DNA of 34,402 nt from Candidatus Bathyarchaeota archaeon (GTDB lineage Archaea; Thermoproteota; Bathyarchaeia; 40CM-2-53-6): NCBI GenBank assembly GCA_005883075.1, contig VBAX01000053.1:1-34402 (forward strand), read 5' to 3'. The translations under genes and the position numbers were made by a program. The notes under the pieces are model-generated. The model saw only the letters and a program-made list of their open reading frames with translations, ran no database searches and was not told the origin of the DNA. How positions within the stretch are numbered: the stretch's first letter is position 1; the number at the start of each line of letters is the position of its first letter. Positions 1 through 7,503 of this stretch are shown here, in pieces.

Positions 1-167
1 ACTTTACTTCATGGAAAATCGCGATGGAAAATTAGGAAGCTTCCTCCTCATCTTACGGTGGACTCAATCTAATGCTCCTTGGCGGACTTCAACTCTCGTG
101 GTCTTCAATGAGAATATCGGTTGAAGTGAAACTCACCCAATGTGTTTGTGGGAGAGGAGGGTGAGAA

Positions 168-674
168 TTGGAAGAGAAACAAAAATCGAGGTTAAGATTC
201 AATCGGACAGGAAAAATCATACTGGGCATAATCGCCATCGCCGCAGTCGCGGGCGTCGCGGCGTTCGTGACCTTCACACAGTACTTCCCAGCAGTTCCAA
301 CAGCAACACCAGCAGCAAACCTAGTGCCGAACTGTGGAACATCTACACCGGGAGACGTACTGACATTCACGCCAGCCACAGTGGTAGCAGGCCAGCCCTT
401 CGCCATAGTCTACAGTTGCACGTCTGGACCAGCAATAACAGTGACAAACGGTCCTATCACCAAGATTCCAACAGAGGCACCAGCAATCGGCGCAGGCGGC
501 ATGCCTACAACCCTTAGCCTAATCGCTCCGGGCGACACCTGTACCTCCACAGCAGGAATAGCTCTAGCACAAAGCACGGCAGTCAGTATCCCAACAGGCA
601 GCTACAACTATTGCGCGACTGGAACCTCTGCCGCAGTGACGGGAGTCGTTAGCTTCACCGTGGCTTGGGCTTAA
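168..674 (+). CDS. Secreted or membrane-anchored small four-cysteine protein
   Basis: Function not recognised. The 168-residue product has a basic N-terminus (EEKQKSRLRFNRTGK) followed by one hydrophobic segment at about residues 14-36, then a Thr/Ala/Pro-rich exterior domain, so it is probably tethered to the outside of the membrane or cleaved. Four cysteines occur in the contexts LVPNC, YSC, DTC and YNYC and could form two disulfides. The TTG start is supported by a purine-rich GAGGAGGGTGAG tract a few bases upstream. The next gene (from 883) is a diverged paralogue sharing NLVPNC, ATVVAG, the (Y/F)SC and (Y/F)xYC motifs and a C-terminal SFxVxW strand. A beta-sandwich adhesin-like or cell-surface role is only an inference. 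Confidence 0.75.
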   Translation: MEEKQKSRLRFNRTGKIILGIIAIAAVAGVAAFVTFTQYFPAVPTATPAANLVPNCGTSTPGDVLTFTPATVVAGQPFAIVYSCTSGPAITVTNGPITKIPTEAPAIGAGGMPTTLSLIAPGDTCTSTAGIALAQSTAVSIPTGSYNYCATGTSAAVTGVVSFTVAWA

Positions 675-700
675 ACGATATCCCAAGGCACCTCTATCTC

Positions 701-712
701 CCCCTTTTTTCC
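701..712 (+). terminator. Pyrimidine/poly-T tract after the first secreted gene
   Basis: A CCCC run followed by six T lies about 30 bases after the stop codon at 674, with no strong hairpin. Archaeal RNA polymerase terminates at T-rich tracts, so this is a plausible terminator separating the two secreted paralogues. Confidence 0.4.
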
Positions 713-882
713 TACGACGAATATCATTTACGTGCCAACAAGTGCCGGAGAACCTCTTGTCAAATAACCTGAATGGAGAAGAAGCCACGAGTAGTTTTTA
801 AGGTAAGGCGGCGTTACTTGTATTCTAAGCAATTGGTAACGCTGCGGTCAAACAGGACCCCAATACCCGACATTATCCGACC

Positions 883-1341
883 TTGTCTGTTCCTGAAAGA
901 AGAAACAAGGTGGCCCGGGCTATCATGATTGGGGTACTGGTCTTTCTGGTCGCAATTCCGATCGGGGCTACGGCAGTTCTGGCCACATCACGTGAGAAGA
1001 GAAATTCCAACCTGGTACCTAACTGCTTGACCCTTCGGTCCAGTCAGGCGACCGTTGTTGCCGGCGGTTCCGGAGTGATATTGTTCTCTTGCGGTGGTAA
1101 TGCCGCGCTCACTGTCGGGAAGTCTGATCAGTTCCGACCCTTCTTCACGTTGCCGACAGGATATACAGGTCTGAAAATCGTGAATCATGCTCTCGGAGCT
1201 AACGACTGCAACCATGGTCCGATCCTGGTTTCGGGCCAGCGCTTTGATCTTGGTGGGCCAGGAAACTTCGACTACTGCGTGGGCTATGCTAACGCTCCAA
1301 GTACTGGACTAGCTTCTTTCAAAGTGACATGGTCGAAGTGA
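883..1341 (+). CDS. Secreted small four-cysteine protein, paralogue of the upstream gene
   Basis: A 152-residue product with a basic N-terminus (PERRNKVAR), a hydrophobic segment at about residues 12-35 and an exported domain. It shares with the preceding gene the NLVPNC motif, an ATVVAG stretch, FSC, NDC and FDYC cysteine contexts and a closing SFKVTW strand, so the two are tandem duplicates that have diverged strongly. The TTG at 883 is the start listed; GTG at 910 and ATG at 925 are in frame, and 925 would trim the basic leader. A TTTTTAA element near 795 could be a TATA box. No enzymatic motif is visible; I regard it as a surface or secreted protein of unknown role. Confidence 0.65.
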   Translation: MSVPERRNKVARAIMIGVLVFLVAIPIGATAVLATSREKRNSNLVPNCLTLRSSQATVVAGGSGVILFSCGGNAALTVGKSDQFRPFFTLPTGYTGLKIVNHALGANDCNHGPILVSGQRFDLGGPGNFDYCVGYANAPSTGLASFKVTWSK

Positions 1342-1578
1342 TCCGGACGCCCCGCATTGAAATGGGATTTCTACCTGTCCAGCAAGCCTAGAAGAAAGTT
1401 CTAGCCCGGTCCCATCTGAAGGCTAGTCCTGGACAAATCAGGAAAGGTCAAAATAAGCTGCGGAATGGATTTAGAGAGAATGAAAAAAGTTTCAGTATGG
1501 TATAAGGTTCGGAAAAACAACAACCCTTAACTGAAACTTATTTTCTGGGAGCCTTTGCTCCGGTAGTATAGCCCGGTC

Positions 1579-1592
1579 CACAAGTTTGGCCG
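1579..1592 (+). other. Putative 14-nt intron in the tRNA-Glu D-loop
   Basis: The D-loop (1570-1595) is about 14 nt longer than the archaeal tRNA-Glu norm. CGGTC (1574-1578) can pair with GGCCG (1588-1592), so the insert sits in a hairpin. Exact splice sites are uncertain because I could not place a full bulge-helix-bulge. Confidence 0.6.
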
Positions 1593-1632
1593 AAAGTATG
1601 CCGGACTCTCGATCCGGCGACCCGGGTTCAAA

Positions 1633-1653
1633 AGGCTCCAAAGAGCCTGACTG
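1633..1653 (+). other. Putative 21-nt intron in the tRNA-Glu T-loop (near position 59/60)
   Basis: Inside the T-loop, AGGCTC (1633-1638) pairs perfectly with GAGCCT (1643-1648) around CAAA. Excising 21 nt restores the canonical TTCAAAT loop; shifting the cut by one base gives TTCAAGT, also acceptable. T-loop introns processed by the splicing endonuclease are known in Thermoproteota. Confidence 0.72.
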
Positions 1654-1680
1654 TCCCGGCCGGAGCACTAGACCACAAAC

Positions 1681-2250
1681 TTGGCCAGCATCATACTCAT
1701 AACCGGCACACCCGGAGTCGGAAAGACGGTGTTGGCCCAGAGCCTCTCACGAAAGTCAGGCTTCAAACTGGTCGAACTAGGCAATCTGGTAAGGAAAGAA
1801 AGGCTCTACACCCGCTTTGATAAAGCTAAGAAAACCTACATCGTAGATGAAGGAAAGCTTCGAAGGCGTCTGGAAGTGTTGTCGCGATCACCGGAGAGAG
1901 TCGTTCTACCAACTCACCTGATTGGAAGATTTCTCCCCAAAGCCTCGGTGAAAACGGCCTTAGTACTTCGTCTAGATCCGGTAGTTCTCTATAAGCGACT
2001 GCGGGGGAGGGGGTGGACGAAAAGGAAGGCTTGGGAAAATACAGAAGCAGAGATATTGGACGTGTGCCTCCAAGAGTCTCGTTTGCTCCTCGGAACCCGG
2101 AAGGTGTTTGAGATTGACACTACTCGAAAGTCGGCCAGTGCTGTATACAGGGAAGCGTTGAGCGCCTTGTCAGGTGGGAGAACTGGCAGGTCAGGGTTAG
2201 TAAACTGGCTCGCTCGTTACGATCCGGTCGAATTGGAGAGAACTCTATGA
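1681..2250 (+). CDS. Fap7/AK6-family adenylate kinase-like ATPase
   Basis: Archaeal homologues of Fap7/hCINAP are P-loop ATPases with adenylate kinase activity that assist small ribosomal subunit maturation near uS11. Walker A is GTPGVGKT at about residues 9-16. The body fits the family: a short NMP-binding region, DxDT-like acceptor segments replaced here by VDEGKLRRRL, a LxLDP strand and RLRGRGW before the lid-like KRKAWENTEAEI helix. The length of 189 is usual. TTG at 1681 is the only start that leaves the N-terminal beta strand directly before the P-loop. The stop overlaps the next gene's ATG (ATGA), so the two are translationally coupled, and the neighbours are RNA-related (zinc ribbon, SmAP3, tgtA, a tRNA). 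Confidence 0.85.
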   Translation: MASIILITGTPGVGKTVLAQSLSRKSGFKLVELGNLVRKERLYTRFDKAKKTYIVDEGKLRRRLEVLSRSPERVVLPTHLIGRFLPKASVKTALVLRLDPVVLYKRLRGRGWTKRKAWENTEAEILDVCLQESRLLLGTRKVFEIDTTRKSASAVYREALSALSGGRTGRSGLVNWLARYDPVELERTL

Positions 2251-2471
2251 CTGAGAGGGAAAGGTTCTGGATTATCAAGTGCCCGCGTTGCCAGACATAT
2301 CAGATTGCTGATTCTAGGAACAAGAGCAAGACTTGTTCTCAGTGCTCGCGACGGTTTGAGATTCTCGATCTGCCTGTTCTTGCTTCTGCCAAGGGTGCGA
2401 GGGAAGCGAGGGCTATAGTGGCCGACCTGAAGATGCCGAGAACAACTGTATCTGAACCAAAGGTGATATAG
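2247..2471 (+). CDS. Small zinc-ribbon protein (DUF1922-like)
   Basis: A 74-residue protein with CPRCQTYQ and CSQCSRRF, a two-CxxC zinc ribbon at about residues 12-36, followed by a basic helix. The N-terminal pattern (FWIIKCPRCQTYQIA) is that of archaeal DUF1922-type proteins, whose role is unknown; nucleic-acid binding is an inference. The ATG overlaps the fap7 stop codon by the ATGA arrangement, so it belongs to that operon. An overlapping minus-strand frame was discarded because it has no family features. Confidence 0.75.
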   Translation: MTERERFWIIKCPRCQTYQIADSRNKSKTCSQCSRRFEILDLPVLASAKGAREARAIVADLKMPRTTVSEPKVI

Positions 2472-2537
2472 CGGTCTCCGGGTCCGCACGCTTCAAGGGT
2501 GCCTGGATAACTGTCTTCGACCGCGGGCCGGAAGTTC

Positions 2538-2939
2538 ATGGAAGAACTCTCGAATCTTCTCCAAAAACACGTTAGCGTCTTGACCACTCAGGGAAAGACT
2601 TTCATCGGCACTCTGACGGGCGTTGACACCGAAACCCTTAGCGTCTGCCTCACTAATGCAAAGTCGGACGCTGGTGATATCCACAAGGTCTTTCTGAACG
2701 GCGACACTATTGTCCAAATATCTAGTTTTGAGAAGCCATTTGATCTTCAGAGTCTTGGCGAGAGACTTGAACGGGTCTTTCCAAGAATGGTACGCGTGAT
2801 GGATGATGCGGGAGTGATCGTTGTGATGGACAGAATCCGGGTCAACGAGAGGGGAATCATCGAAGGCACGGGTCCAGCTGCGGAGCGGGTTCAGCGGGTC
2901 TTTGACGAGTTCATGAGGGAAAAAGGCGTCAAGGCCTAA
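2538..2939 (+). CDS. Archaeal Sm-like protein of the SmAP3 two-domain type
   Basis: Residues 1-65 form an Lsm fold: a short helix (EELSNLLQKH), the Sm1 pattern VSVLTTQGKTFIGTLTGVD and the Sm2-like segment VFLNGDTIVQIS. Residues about 66-133 are a second alpha/beta domain, as in SmAP3 proteins of Thermoproteota, and the length of 133 fits. Lsm rings bind U-rich RNA and take part in RNA processing or decay. It lies between the zinc ribbon and tgtA on the same strand; tgtA begins eight bases after its stop. The ATG at 2538 gives the expected N-terminal helix. Confidence 0.82.
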   Translation: MEELSNLLQKHVSVLTTQGKTFIGTLTGVDTETLSVCLTNAKSDAGDIHKVFLNGDTIVQISSFEKPFDLQSLGERLERVFPRMVRVMDDAGVIVVMDRIRVNERGIIEGTGPAAERVQRVFDEFMREKGVKA

Positions 2940-2947
2940 ATCCCGTT

Positions 2948-4522
2948 TTGTCCTTTCAGGTACACGGCAAGGATCTTCTCGGTAGAATCGGAACACTGAC
3001 CACTAAGAGCGGTAGCTTTCAGACACCTCACATGTTTCCCGTCGTGGACCCGAACCTTCCGATCATTGATCCAAAATTCTATCGCGAGGCCGGCATTAGC
3101 GCGATAATGACGAACGCCTATCTCTTGAAGAGAGGTCGTCCAGGTCAGCCGCCGAAGGATATTCATGAGACCCTGGATTTCAAGGGGACAGTGGCCACAG
3201 ATTCTGGAGCTTACCAGATTCTCGAGTATGGACATGTAGGCGTGAGGCCCGCCGAGATCGTTGCTTACCAAGAGAAGATCGACACTGACATTGGAGTGAT
3301 TCTTGATCTTCCAACTGGCTTCCACAGCGATGCAAGACGAGCCGGATGGACTGTTGACGAGACGGTTCGCAGAGCAGATGAAGCTCTCAAGCGAATCAAA
3401 CGGAAGGATATCCTATGGGTAGGTCCGGTCCAGGGAGGAATCCACATCAAAGAAGTCGCTCGGTCCGCCATCGAGATGGGAAAACGACCATTCTCAATCT
3501 ACGCGCTCGGTAGCCCCACCGAGCTAATGGAGGCGCAGCGTTTCGACGTTCTAGTGGACATGATAGTCGCTGCCAAGAAGGGTCTCCCCCATTCCCGACC
3601 CTTGCACCTGTTCGGCGCAGGTCATCCTTCCATGTTCCCATTCATAGTCGCTCTGGGCTGCGACATGTTCGATTCGGCTGCATACGCGCTCTACGCCCGG
3701 AGAGGCAGGTACCTCACCTCCGAAGGAACCCAGGAACTGGCTGAGATCGAAGAGTTCTCCTGCATGTGTAGGATCTGTGACAGAACTACTCCGGGAGAGA
3801 TGCGACGTCTTGATCTACCCGAAAAGGAGCAACTCTTGTCAAAACACAACCTTCTCGCCTGCTTCTCTGAGCTACGCAGGATTCGAGAAGCGATCAGAAG
3901 GGGCCACCTCTGGGATCTCCTCGAACATCGGACCTATGCAAACCCAGCCTTCAAAAAATTCCTTGCAAAGATCGTTCAACATTCTCCCTTTCTGGAACGG
4001 TTCACGCCGACAGTGAAGCCTCGCGGGATCTCCCATTTCGGCAAGGCAAGTGATGATCGTCCCGAGATGGTTCGTTACAATGAGAGGAAGTCGCGCATCC
4101 CGATGGAACGGGGCAAGGCTGTTGTTCTCTTGCCTGGCCGCTGGAGGAGACCCTATCACGAGGACCCACGAAACCTGCCCATGGTCAGTAAACTCGCAAA
4201 CAGGCCAAACGTGTCCATCTGCTTCTACACAATCCCATTCGGGCCGGTGCCGATGGAACTTGATGAGACCTTTCCTCTAGCGCAGACCGAGAGCTTCGAT
4301 AGTCACGAACCGACAATGTACGAGGAGAGAGCGTGTCAGGTGGCCGCCTGGGTCAAACGATTGTCCCCGAAGCAGGTTTTCCTAGTTTCCGAGGGAGAAT
4401 ACGGCGGGGCACTTCGAAAGGAACTCTCAGGGGCAACTCGGCAGTTGAAAGTTATTGGAATCCAGGCCAAAGGGTCGAAGCCGGACCTTATTGTAGATTC
4501 GATCATTCGGCGGTTGCGCTAG
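2948..4522 (+). CDS. tgtA: Archaeosine tRNA-guanine transglycosylase
   Basis: Exchanges guanine-15 in the tRNA D-loop for preQ0, the first step to archaeosine. The TIM-barrel catalytic domain covers about residues 1-330: active-site aspartates are expected at D85 (TDSGAYQ) and D242 (FDSAAYALY), and the zinc site is C272/C274/C277/H300 (CMCRIC...H). The C-terminal part (about 385-524, starting VVLLPGRWRRPY) resembles the accessory ArcS-like domain; I see no PUA domain, so the protein is at the short end for archaeal TgtA and binding of the folded tRNA may need a partner. Start TTG at 2948 follows the SmAP3 stop by eight bases. The terminal TAG shares the palindrome CTAG with the stop of the opposing PAC2 gene. 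Confidence 0.92.
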   Translation: MSFQVHGKDLLGRIGTLTTKSGSFQTPHMFPVVDPNLPIIDPKFYREAGISAIMTNAYLLKRGRPGQPPKDIHETLDFKGTVATDSGAYQILEYGHVGVRPAEIVAYQEKIDTDIGVILDLPTGFHSDARRAGWTVDETVRRADEALKRIKRKDILWVGPVQGGIHIKEVARSAIEMGKRPFSIYALGSPTELMEAQRFDVLVDMIVAAKKGLPHSRPLHLFGAGHPSMFPFIVALGCDMFDSAAYALYARRGRYLTSEGTQELAEIEEFSCMCRICDRTTPGEMRRLDLPEKEQLLSKHNLLACFSELRRIREAIRRGHLWDLLEHRTYANPAFKKFLAKIVQHSPFLERFTPTVKPRGISHFGKASDDRPEMVRYNERKSRIPMERGKAVVLLPGRWRRPYHEDPRNLPMVSKLANRPNVSICFYTIPFGPVPMELDETFPLAQTESFDSHEPTMYEERACQVAAWVKRLSPKQVFLVSEGEYGGALRKELSGATRQLKVIGIQAKGSKPDLIVDSIIRRLR

Positions 4523-5247
4523 GCGTAGAGTCTCTCATGCGATTTCGTGAGTTTCGATTTGTGATCATACTCTCTCTCGATAAGTTTCGCATCCTTCAAT
4601 AGCTCTTTGAGGTTGACCTTGAAATTGTATGCTTTCGAGATCTTTCGGATAGCTAGCGCGGCAGCTGCAGGGTCAGCCCGCGCCGGCTCGGCATATGGAA
4701 GAACCGCAATCGCGGGGAAGTCATGAATTTCAAACTCGCTCAACATCACTGCAAGTGGCCCATAGACTAGAAGGCCAGGCTCGAGGATCGGTGCTTTGAA
4801 GACCTTGGCTCGATCAATGTATGCGCCAGTTGGAACGACGCAGAATTCGTCGTTGTTATTTCTGAAAGACGAGTCTAGCCCACCGATCAGAATCGCGTCT
4901 TTGAACTTGCCCTTGACAGCCCAGTTTGCAAGGACCTTTGCAAACTCGGCCTCTTCAGATCTGTGGGGAGAAAATTCCAGCTTGACAAGGACCGTCTTGC
5001 CTCTCCGGTATACTTCGAAAGGTGTGACCAGGCCCCCGTCGGCTGTCCCGACCCATGGCGGTGGGTTTGCAACTTGGACAAAGCCCACCCGCTCGGCTTT
5101 TAGTGCGTGTATCATGTAGGACGTTGCAATGTAACCTGTCTGTCCCACGCCGTGGAACCCCGTGACTAGCGTGGATCCTTTGAGATTCTTCGCATCGACG
5201 AGGAGCTGAACTGGCACTCTAATACCCACTGAACAATGTAGATTCAT
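4519..5247 (-). CDS. PAC2-family proteasome-assembly chaperone-like protein
   Basis: A 242-residue protein with the PAC2 hallmark near the N-terminus (STLVTGFHGVGQTGYIA), a central AILIGGLDSS strand-turn and a GPLAVMLSEFEIHDFPAIAVLPYA segment close to the conserved PAC2 C-terminal helix region. Archaeal PAC2 proteins (PbaA/PbaB) are assembly chaperones or proteasome-associated factors; ligand and partner are not predictable here. It faces tgtA tail to tail with overlapping stop codons, and is divergent from the aCPSF2 gene. The ATG at 5247 is the first start after a short AT-containing upstream region. Confidence 0.82.
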   Translation of the reverse strand: MNLHCSVGIRVPVQLLVDAKNLKGSTLVTGFHGVGQTGYIATSYMIHALKAERVGFVQVANPPPWVGTADGGLVTPFEVYRRGKTVLVKLEFSPHRSEEAEFAKVLANWAVKGKFKDAILIGGLDSSFRNNNDEFCVVPTGAYIDRAKVFKAPILEPGLLVYGPLAVMLSEFEIHDFPAIAVLPYAEPARADPAAAALAIRKISKAYNFKVNLKELLKDAKLIEREYDHKSKLTKSHERLYA

Positions 5248-5382
5248 CTAGCTTAACGGTGCCTAAAAATCTCTCCGGAGACAGGGTTGTAGGGCTTTTA
5301 TTGTAGTCTTTCAAACCAGTCCATTCGTAGAGTGAACAAGAATTTCTCGCGATAATCCATTTCATACTGTTACGGTGAACGG

Positions 5383-6642
5383 ATGAAGATCAGGTTCTTA
5401 GGCGCCTGCCAAGAAGTAGGCAGGTCCGCATTCGCAGTAAGCGTCGGCAGCAAGTACCTCGTCCTCGACTACGGCGTAATGGTAAACCATCACGTCGGAT
5501 TCCCGATGCACATCCCTCCGAAGGAGGTGGAGGCGATCGTGCTTACACACGCGCACCTGGATCACGTCGGGTCTGCTCCAATATTCTACATTCACGGCGG
5601 CGTCCCTCTCTATGGAGTACAACCAACTTTCACGCTTACCAGTCTAATCATCAAAGACTTCCTCAAACTTAGCGGTTACTACGCACCGTACGAGTTCATG
5701 GACCTCCAGACGATGCTGAAGCATCAGCGTGAGCTTCAGTATCACCAGTCGATCGATGTCGGGGACGCGTCTCTAACTCTTGTTAATGCTGGCCACATAC
5801 CGGGCAGCGCTCAGGCACTAATCACTTCCGAAGGCAAACGCTTGCTGTATACGGGCGACTTCAACCGTCAGCCAACCAGGCTCGTTGACGGTGCGGACCC
5901 TGGCAACTACAAGGATCTGGATGCGATCATCATCGAAGGAACGTACGCCACAGAGGACCACCCGATGCGGGATGGACTGGAAAAAGAGTTTGTCGAAAAA
6001 GTAACAGAAGTAGTCGAGGGAGGTGGAACGGTTCTCGTCCCAGCCTTCGGTGTCGGCCGATCTCAGGAACTACTGTCAGTACTCTCAGCTTACCATTTCG
6101 AGCATCCGGTTTTCGTCGACGGAATGGCCCTCGATGCTATGGAGATGCTGCTGAAATATCCATCATCCCTAAGGGACTCGTCAGTTTTCGAGCGGGCTAG
6201 CAAGATGGCTCACTGGGTGGACGGATGGAATGATCGAAGGAGGGCTGCAAAGACTGCGGGTGTGATAATATCGCCGGCAGGGATGCTGAAGGGGGGTGCG
6301 TCCGTTTTCTACATGGAGAATGTTGCCGCGAAGAAACAGAATGCGGTGTTCATGGTCAGCTTCCAGGTCCCCGGTAGCCCTGGCAGGATCCTCTTGGAGC
6401 GGAAGAAGTTCGTTATCCACGGCAAAGCTCGACCGGTAGATGCGAGAGTAGAGAGGTTCGACTTCTCATCCCACGGGGGCAGACGAGAACTCGAATTGAC
6501 GCTATCGGATCTCGATAAGAAGACGAAAGTGTTCATTGTGCACGGCGCGGAAGGAAACTGCAAGAAACTTGCGGACTGGGCTTCGAAGGAACAGGGACTG
6601 GACGCAAAGGCTCCCAAGACCGGGGACGTTATCGAGATTTAG
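5383..6642 (+). CDS. Beta-CASP metallo-beta-lactamase ribonuclease, aCPSF2-like
   Basis: A 419-residue RNase/processing factor of the CPSF73 superfamily. The zinc motif HAHLDH lies at residues 56-61, with further metal ligands expected at the NAGHIPGSA histidine and TGDF aspartate. The beta-CASP part contains IIEGTYA, LVPAFGVGRSQE, ISPAGML and a late HGAEGN segment. There are no N-terminal KH domains, which places it with aCPSF2 rather than aCPSF1, the archaeal termination factor. Archaeal aCPSF2 proteins are reported as endo- and/or 5'-3' exoribonucleases. The presenilin-homologue gene starts six bases downstream, so the two are co-transcribed. Confidence 0.9.
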   Translation: MKIRFLGACQEVGRSAFAVSVGSKYLVLDYGVMVNHHVGFPMHIPPKEVEAIVLTHAHLDHVGSAPIFYIHGGVPLYGVQPTFTLTSLIIKDFLKLSGYYAPYEFMDLQTMLKHQRELQYHQSIDVGDASLTLVNAGHIPGSAQALITSEGKRLLYTGDFNRQPTRLVDGADPGNYKDLDAIIIEGTYATEDHPMRDGLEKEFVEKVTEVVEGGGTVLVPAFGVGRSQELLSVLSAYHFEHPVFVDGMALDAMEMLLKYPSSLRDSSVFERASKMAHWVDGWNDRRRAAKTAGVIISPAGMLKGGASVFYMENVAAKKQNAVFMVSFQVPGSPGRILLERKKFVIHGKARPVDARVERFDFSSHGGRRELELTLSDLDKKTKVFIVHGAEGNCKKLADWASKEQGLDAKAPKTGDVIEI

Positions 6643-6648
6643 CGCTCC

Positions 6649-7503
6649 ATGGCAGAGGAAGAACACAGGGCTTTCAAGCCCCGCCCACGCCATCTCTATC
6701 CGGTAATTCTCAGCCTAGCTGTAACGGGCATTCTTGGATATCCGATCTCAAACCAGATCGTTCCCCAAGCCCAGGTAACGCCTTTCCAGGGCGACAGTCT
6801 GGGTTCAGCAGGTCTCAACGCGATAATTTTCGTAATTGCTCTTGGAGCGAGCGCAACGGCAATGCTTCTCATGATTAGGAGAGGCAAGATGGGGTTCATC
6901 CGCTCGCTCATCAGAGCCGCGGTTCTCGTAGTGTCGTTTGCCGTTGCGTTCTGGTACACGTCCTCTATCTTCTTCGTGATTCCAAACTCTCCCTCAGACC
7001 CTTTGGCGACCATTATCCTCCTGGGTGTTTCGCTCGGAACAGCCGTGGCGATTGGCCTTACAATATTCGGAAGAGCTAGAAAGTATCAGTTAATCGGTGT
7101 GACACTCATCGGTGCGCTGACGGGGATCTTCTTAGGCTACTCGATCGGACCCGTGACTGCGCTCGTACTCATTGGCGCCCTTGTGATATACGACATTGTC
7201 GCGGTGTTCCGTGGTCCTGTCGGAGCCCTCGCGAGGACAATTGGAGAAGGTGATCTTCCCGGTGCGGTTTTTACCTATGGGGATTTGACCATCGGGATGG
7301 GAGACATGGTCTTCTATTCGCTGGTCGCAACAACAGCCCTCGTCTACTTCGGTGGAGTTCTCTCATTCTTCGGGGCGGCGATCGGGATACTCGCCGGAAC
7401 CTTCCTCGGGTTCAAAGCGCTCTCAAAGTATGAGATGTTTCCCGGTCTCCCGTTTTCCCTGCTACTCGGGGTCGCGGGAATGCTCCTTGCAAGTTTCCTA
7501 TAG
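6649..7503 (+). CDS. Presenilin/signal-peptide-peptidase homologue (A22 intramembrane aspartyl protease)
   Basis: A 284-residue multi-pass membrane protein with about nine hydrophobic segments. All three signatures are present: YD at residues 181-182 (VIYDIVAV), GxGD at 216-219 (IGMGDMVFYS) and PGL at 265-267 (MFPGLPFS), equivalent to the PAL motif. D182 and D219 are the expected catalytic aspartates. The C-terminus ends soon after the last helix, as in archaeal PSH proteins. Natural substrates in archaea are unknown; cleavage of leftover signal peptides or membrane proteins is an inference. It follows the aCPSF2 gene closely and overlaps the opposing HAD gene by six bases at its 3' end. Confidence 0.92.
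   Translation: MAEEEHRAFKPRPRHLYPVILSLAVTGILGYPISNQIVPQAQVTPFQGDSLGSAGLNAIIFVIALGASATAMLLMIRRGKMGFIRSLIRAAVLVVSFAVAFWYTSSIFFVIPNSPSDPLATIILLGVSLGTAVAIGLTIFGRARKYQLIGVTLIGALTGIFLGYSIGPVTALVLIGALVIYDIVAVFRGPVGALARTIGEGDLPGAVFTYGDLTIGMGDMVFYSLVATTALVYFGGVLSFFGAAIGILAGTFLGFKALSKYEMFPGLPFSLLLGVAGMLLASFL

Larger units (their letters stand above)
1557..1667 (+). tRNA. tRNA-Glu (anticodon CTC) with insertions in the D-loop and T-loop
   Basis: The acceptor stem GCTCCGG (1557-1563) pairs perfectly with CCGGAGC (1660-1666), with discriminator A1667 and no encoded CCA. The anticodon stem is CCGGA/TCCGG (1601-1605/1613-1617) around the loop CTCTCGA, giving anticodon CTC at 1608-1610. The T-stem is CCGGG/CCCGG (1622-1626/1655-1659). 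The D-stem is weak (1566-1569 with 1596-1599, two G-T pairs). The D-loop is 26 nt and the T-loop 28 nt; removing about 14 nt and 21 nt restores a 12-nt D-loop and a TTCAAAT T-loop, for a mature length of about 76 nt. Both insertions are therefore best read as introns outside the anticodon loop. The tRNA ends 13 bases before fap7 and may be co-transcribed with it. Confidence 0.88.

Noticed and set aside
89-406. Minus-strand 105-codon frame opposite the first secreted gene
   Set aside because: Lies antisense to a gene with clear signal and paralogue; composition is low-complexity and no family features are seen.
2217-2587. Minus-strand frames across the zinc ribbon and SmAP3 start
   Set aside because: They oppose two recognisable genes with overlapping starts and stops; no motifs of their own.
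4519-4522. Shared CTAG stop codons of tgtA and the PAC2 gene as a regulatory device
   Set aside because: Tail-to-tail stop overlap through CTAG is a simple consequence of compact packing.
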